Of a stretch of DNA of 64,000 nt, positions 1 through 64,000 are shown in pieces. The notes below the pieces were generated by a model. That model did no database searches. It saw only the letters and a program-made list of their open reading frames with translations, and was not told the origin of the DNA. Within the stretch, counting starts at the first letter, position 1. Each line of letters starts with the position of its first letter. This DNA is from Glandiceps talaboti (taxonomy: Eukaryota > Hemichordata > Enteropneusta > Spengelidae), in NCBI RefSeq assembly GCF_964340395.1, contig NC_135554.1, positions 18,150,592-18,214,591 of the forward strand. The letters run 5' to 3'. A program made the translations under genes and the position numbers.

Positions 1-1270
1 AGTCTAGCAAATGTCATTTTCAGACCAGACATTCCATTGAGATTACGTTAAGCGGTGGGTTGGGCCATGTATGCATATATATACTTTAATATATTCAATC
101 TCTGCATTCAGGTGTTGACAAACACATTTACGTCATTACTATGTCTTATCGGTTTATGGTAACTGTGAGTTTGATGAGTGTGTAGACGTTGTCATTCACA
201 CATTTTAGTTAACGTATTGGTGGCTATTTTTACAAGCCCCTCCTTAAGATGAATATGCATGTAAAATTAGCTATTGTCCTCTGTTTGTGCTTGTCGCTAA
301 TACGGTTATTTGATTGGCAGTTATTTATATCCTGATGACATTGGCTAGACTTTGGATGTTCCATCCTCGATAGCGATGTTCGGTCGTGTGTCGTATTCTA
401 TCAGAAGAACATCCGAGGTCTAGCAGATAGACTAAGAAATGGTATGCTACGTCATGCAATAAATGACAAAATATACACATGAAGGAATTAAGCTAGGGGT
501 ATTTATTTCACCATTAACATTCAACTCTTGGGCATGTGCAAAATATTACTGTGTAATATATCACTTGCTTGTAAATATAAGATTAAGTAAACCCCTGGAT
601 AACCATGTATTCTGATATATCTCATATATTGGTTGGATAGTATAGTAAATATCTAAACTAATTTAATACAGGTGAAAGAGAGAGTGACTGTACTTATATG
701 CTATTTTGGCCAGTAAAATGCAACCAAGACTATGAATCCTTTCCCATCTACAAACCTGTTTAAAAGACAAAGTTCATCAATCTGGTTTGATCTTTTTATT
801 TAATTTTATAATTTGAATGTACAAGTTCAAATTTTAGGCTATAATCTGAAATTAATTTGATACTAATTACATCAGCGGTATAACTGAAAGTTGTGTGATT
901 GGTTTGTTTCATTGCTGGGTGATGACATAAATATTCTGACACCATAAACATAACACATCATCTATTTTGGGTTTTTATTTTCTTACACTTTTTTGACATG
1001 TTGCTGATAATAATGAAACATTTTGAAAAACCTTGGATAACAATTATTGTTTTGTAGTATTTTCAATTTGTAAAGTGTAAGTTTTGAAGAGATAACCAAA
1101 ACTGGCGTAAAATTTATCACATTTGCTAAGAAAATAAAAACCCAAAATTGATCAGATGGTATTACATTCCACAAGTGTACAGTAAAGTAGAACACCATTA
1201 TTTCCTCATCATATAGAGCAAAGGGTTTGATAAATTACCAATATGCAAAACTGATGTTGTGAAACTTCTA

Positions 1271-1676
1271 CAGGAGAAATGAAGATGCTTTGGTGTTTCA
1301 CTCATGAGAAATGACATTTTTTATACACACTCAGAAAACTTCAGATGCAAAAGAAACCATTACATAAGTGCTGCACACAGTGGGGATGTAGAAGTAGGCA
1401 ATTTACCAAGTTAATTATCACTTGGAAAGTAAACAATTGAAGTCATTAAAATCATCAAGTTCATGTGTATTTTTTTTCAGAAGAAGCCTGTTTCCATGAC
1501 ACTGTTAACAAATAGCAATGCTTAATTAGTTTTCAATGTGATTGGGTAAAGGATCCGGATCCTCCTGTGCGTGTTGTGTCTCTGTTATTGTTAGTCTGGA
1601 GTTGAATTGTGTCAATCTTTGTGTTAAAAACATCATGTTCCACAAGTGAAACACCAAGGCAACATCATTTCTCCTG
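1271..1676. mobile_element. MITE copy 1 (TA-flanked, TIR family A)
   Basis: The element starts CAGGAGAAATGA and ends with its inverted complement TCATTTCTCCTG, flanked by TA on both sides as expected for Tc1/mariner-type insertion. The terminal repeats extend about 35-45 bp, with some mismatches, through a shared TTGGTGTTTCAC core. The interior has no coding capacity. Read from its right end it matches the interior of the copies at 2091-2464 and 55727-56101, so it sits in the opposite orientation. Confidence 0.75.
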
Positions 1677-2090
1677 TACAGGGAATGTATTTTGGACTGT
1701 AACAATGATGACTGATGCAATAACATTCTTATGGAATAATTATCTATAATCCCAATATAAAATTCATGATAAACTCTAAATGGTATTTATTTGGATCTTC
1801 TTACTTCAATTTATGCCAAGTATTTCTGATATGCATTCAAATAGTTGATTTCATAATAGTGCATCAGCAAAAGAAACAAACAGTTTTCATTTTAAGTTTC
1901 TTTAGATTGTGTTACCGAATGTGGTTGGAGATGGTCACCTAGCTGTATGGTATATATAGGGTTAATAATATTCAAATGCCATCAATTTGTGTATGTATTG
2001 GTGTATGATTAAATAGCACTGCCATATTGATGATCTACATGATGTATTTGACCTTGGCATCTATTTAATTTATGCTTACAAAGTTAATAA

Positions 2091-2464
2091 TGAGAGGAGA
2101 AATAAAGTCACCTTGGTGTTTCACTCAAGGGACATGATGTGTTTAACACAAAGATAGACACAATTCAACTCTAGACTAACAACACGCAGCAGGATCCTTT
2201 ACTTAATCACATTGAAAAGTGATAAAGCATTGCTATTCTTTCACAGTGCAGTGGAAAAACATCTGCTGAAAGAAATTACACAGACTTGGTGATTGTAACA
2301 AAGTGACTTCAAATGTTTACTTTCAAACTAATAATCAGCATATTAACTTGTCTACCTCTACATCATCACTGTGCATGACATCTCTATAATTGTTTCTTTT
2401 GCATTTGAAGTTGTCTCTATGTGTGTCTCATAAGTGAAACACCAAGGCATCTTCAATTCTCCTG
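2091..2464. mobile_element. MITE copy 2 (TIR family A)
   Basis: It has AGGAGAAAT...CTTGGTGTTTCAC at the left and its inverse GTGAAACACCAAGG...TCTCCTG at the right, followed by TA. The left extremity is degraded. The interior (aacacaaagatagacacaa, then a caggatcctttac stretch) matches copy 1 in reverse and copy 3 directly. It is non-coding. Confidence 0.72.
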
Positions 2465-2678
2465 TATGATGTTCTACAGATGTTCAATAGCCTTGAGGAA
2501 TATCATGGTTGGAAAGTACCCTAACTGAAATCACTAGAATTAAATAATTATTTTGTAATTAAGGATATTCAAATCCAAACAACCTTTAACCCCAAAGACT
2601 AATCTGACTTACTGGATGATTACAATGTGCATTCATAATTTACTGATAATTTTTAAAAAGAGATTTTTTAGAGATCTG

Positions 2679-64000
<61,322 letters not shown>

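Larger units (their letters stand above)
1..2678. other. 3' UTR and downstream flank; no gene seen
   Basis: The stretch after the stop codon, read leftwards, holds the 3' UTR and then AT-rich flank. AATAAA-type hexamers on the minus strand (plus-strand tttatt) occur for example at 1786-1791, but none can be singled out as the used polyadenylation signal. Two MITE copies lie at 1271-1676 and 2091-2464. Short open frames here have no recognisable domain. Confidence 0.6.

Overview
The window is animal nuclear DNA. One very large multi-exon gene on the minus strand fills almost all of it, entering from beyond the right edge (the 5' end is missing) and ending at a stop codon at 2679-2681. I read about 87 exons with GT/AG ends. 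Placed end to end they total 19,992 nt, exactly 6664 codons including the stop, with compatible phases at every junction and no internal stop. The AT-rich introns, many tetranucleotide microsatellites, a tRNA-derived SINE, MITEs, and a secreted protein of CTLD, VWD, lectin, EGF, MAM and ZP modules point to an invertebrate metazoan, probably marine. The phylum cannot be decided from sequence alone.

Order of the protein, from the right edge leftwards: four C-type lectin-like domains (63931-64000 partial, 62773-63177, 61889-62287, 57816-60004) separated by tiny linker exons; a VWD-C8-TIL block (54501-57270); two tectorin-like Cys-rich/EGF units (50879-54170); 29 SUEL-type (galactose/rhamnose-binding) lectin domains (27646-50152); a Pro/Thr linker; 17 EGF domains (16909-25141); a second Pro/Thr linker; five more EGF domains (12015-14380); a PAN/apple domain (11087-11335); two MAM domains (7458-10468); a ZP domain (3253-7063) with an R-V-K-R furin-type site; and a transmembrane helix with a short basic tail (2679-2836). 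The product is therefore a giant, probably type I membrane-anchored and furin-processed, polymer-forming lectin.

The outstanding feature is the SUEL array. A unit of 788-789 bp (411-nt exon plus about 378-nt intron) is repeated about 29 times over 22.8 kb with near identity in exon and intron alike. Variant bases show higher-order structure: four successive 1578-bp dimers at 31591-37902 and three 2.37-kb trimers between 41059 and 48567. This indicates recent unequal exchange or conversion. Every unit is a phase 1-1 exon, so copy number can change without breaking the frame. Each lectin has an extra cysteine pair, one member encoded by a codon split across the intron, and altered ligand motifs (YGH for YGR, STC for DPC, KYL kept).

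Outside the exons, the left 2.6 kb is 3' flank with two copies of a TA-flanked MITE whose third copy lies at 55727-56101. Another terminal-inverted-repeat element with a 7-bp target duplication is at 4272-4724 and a tRNA-derived SINE is at 59461-59708. The introns carry many simple repeats. No gene was found on the plus strand.
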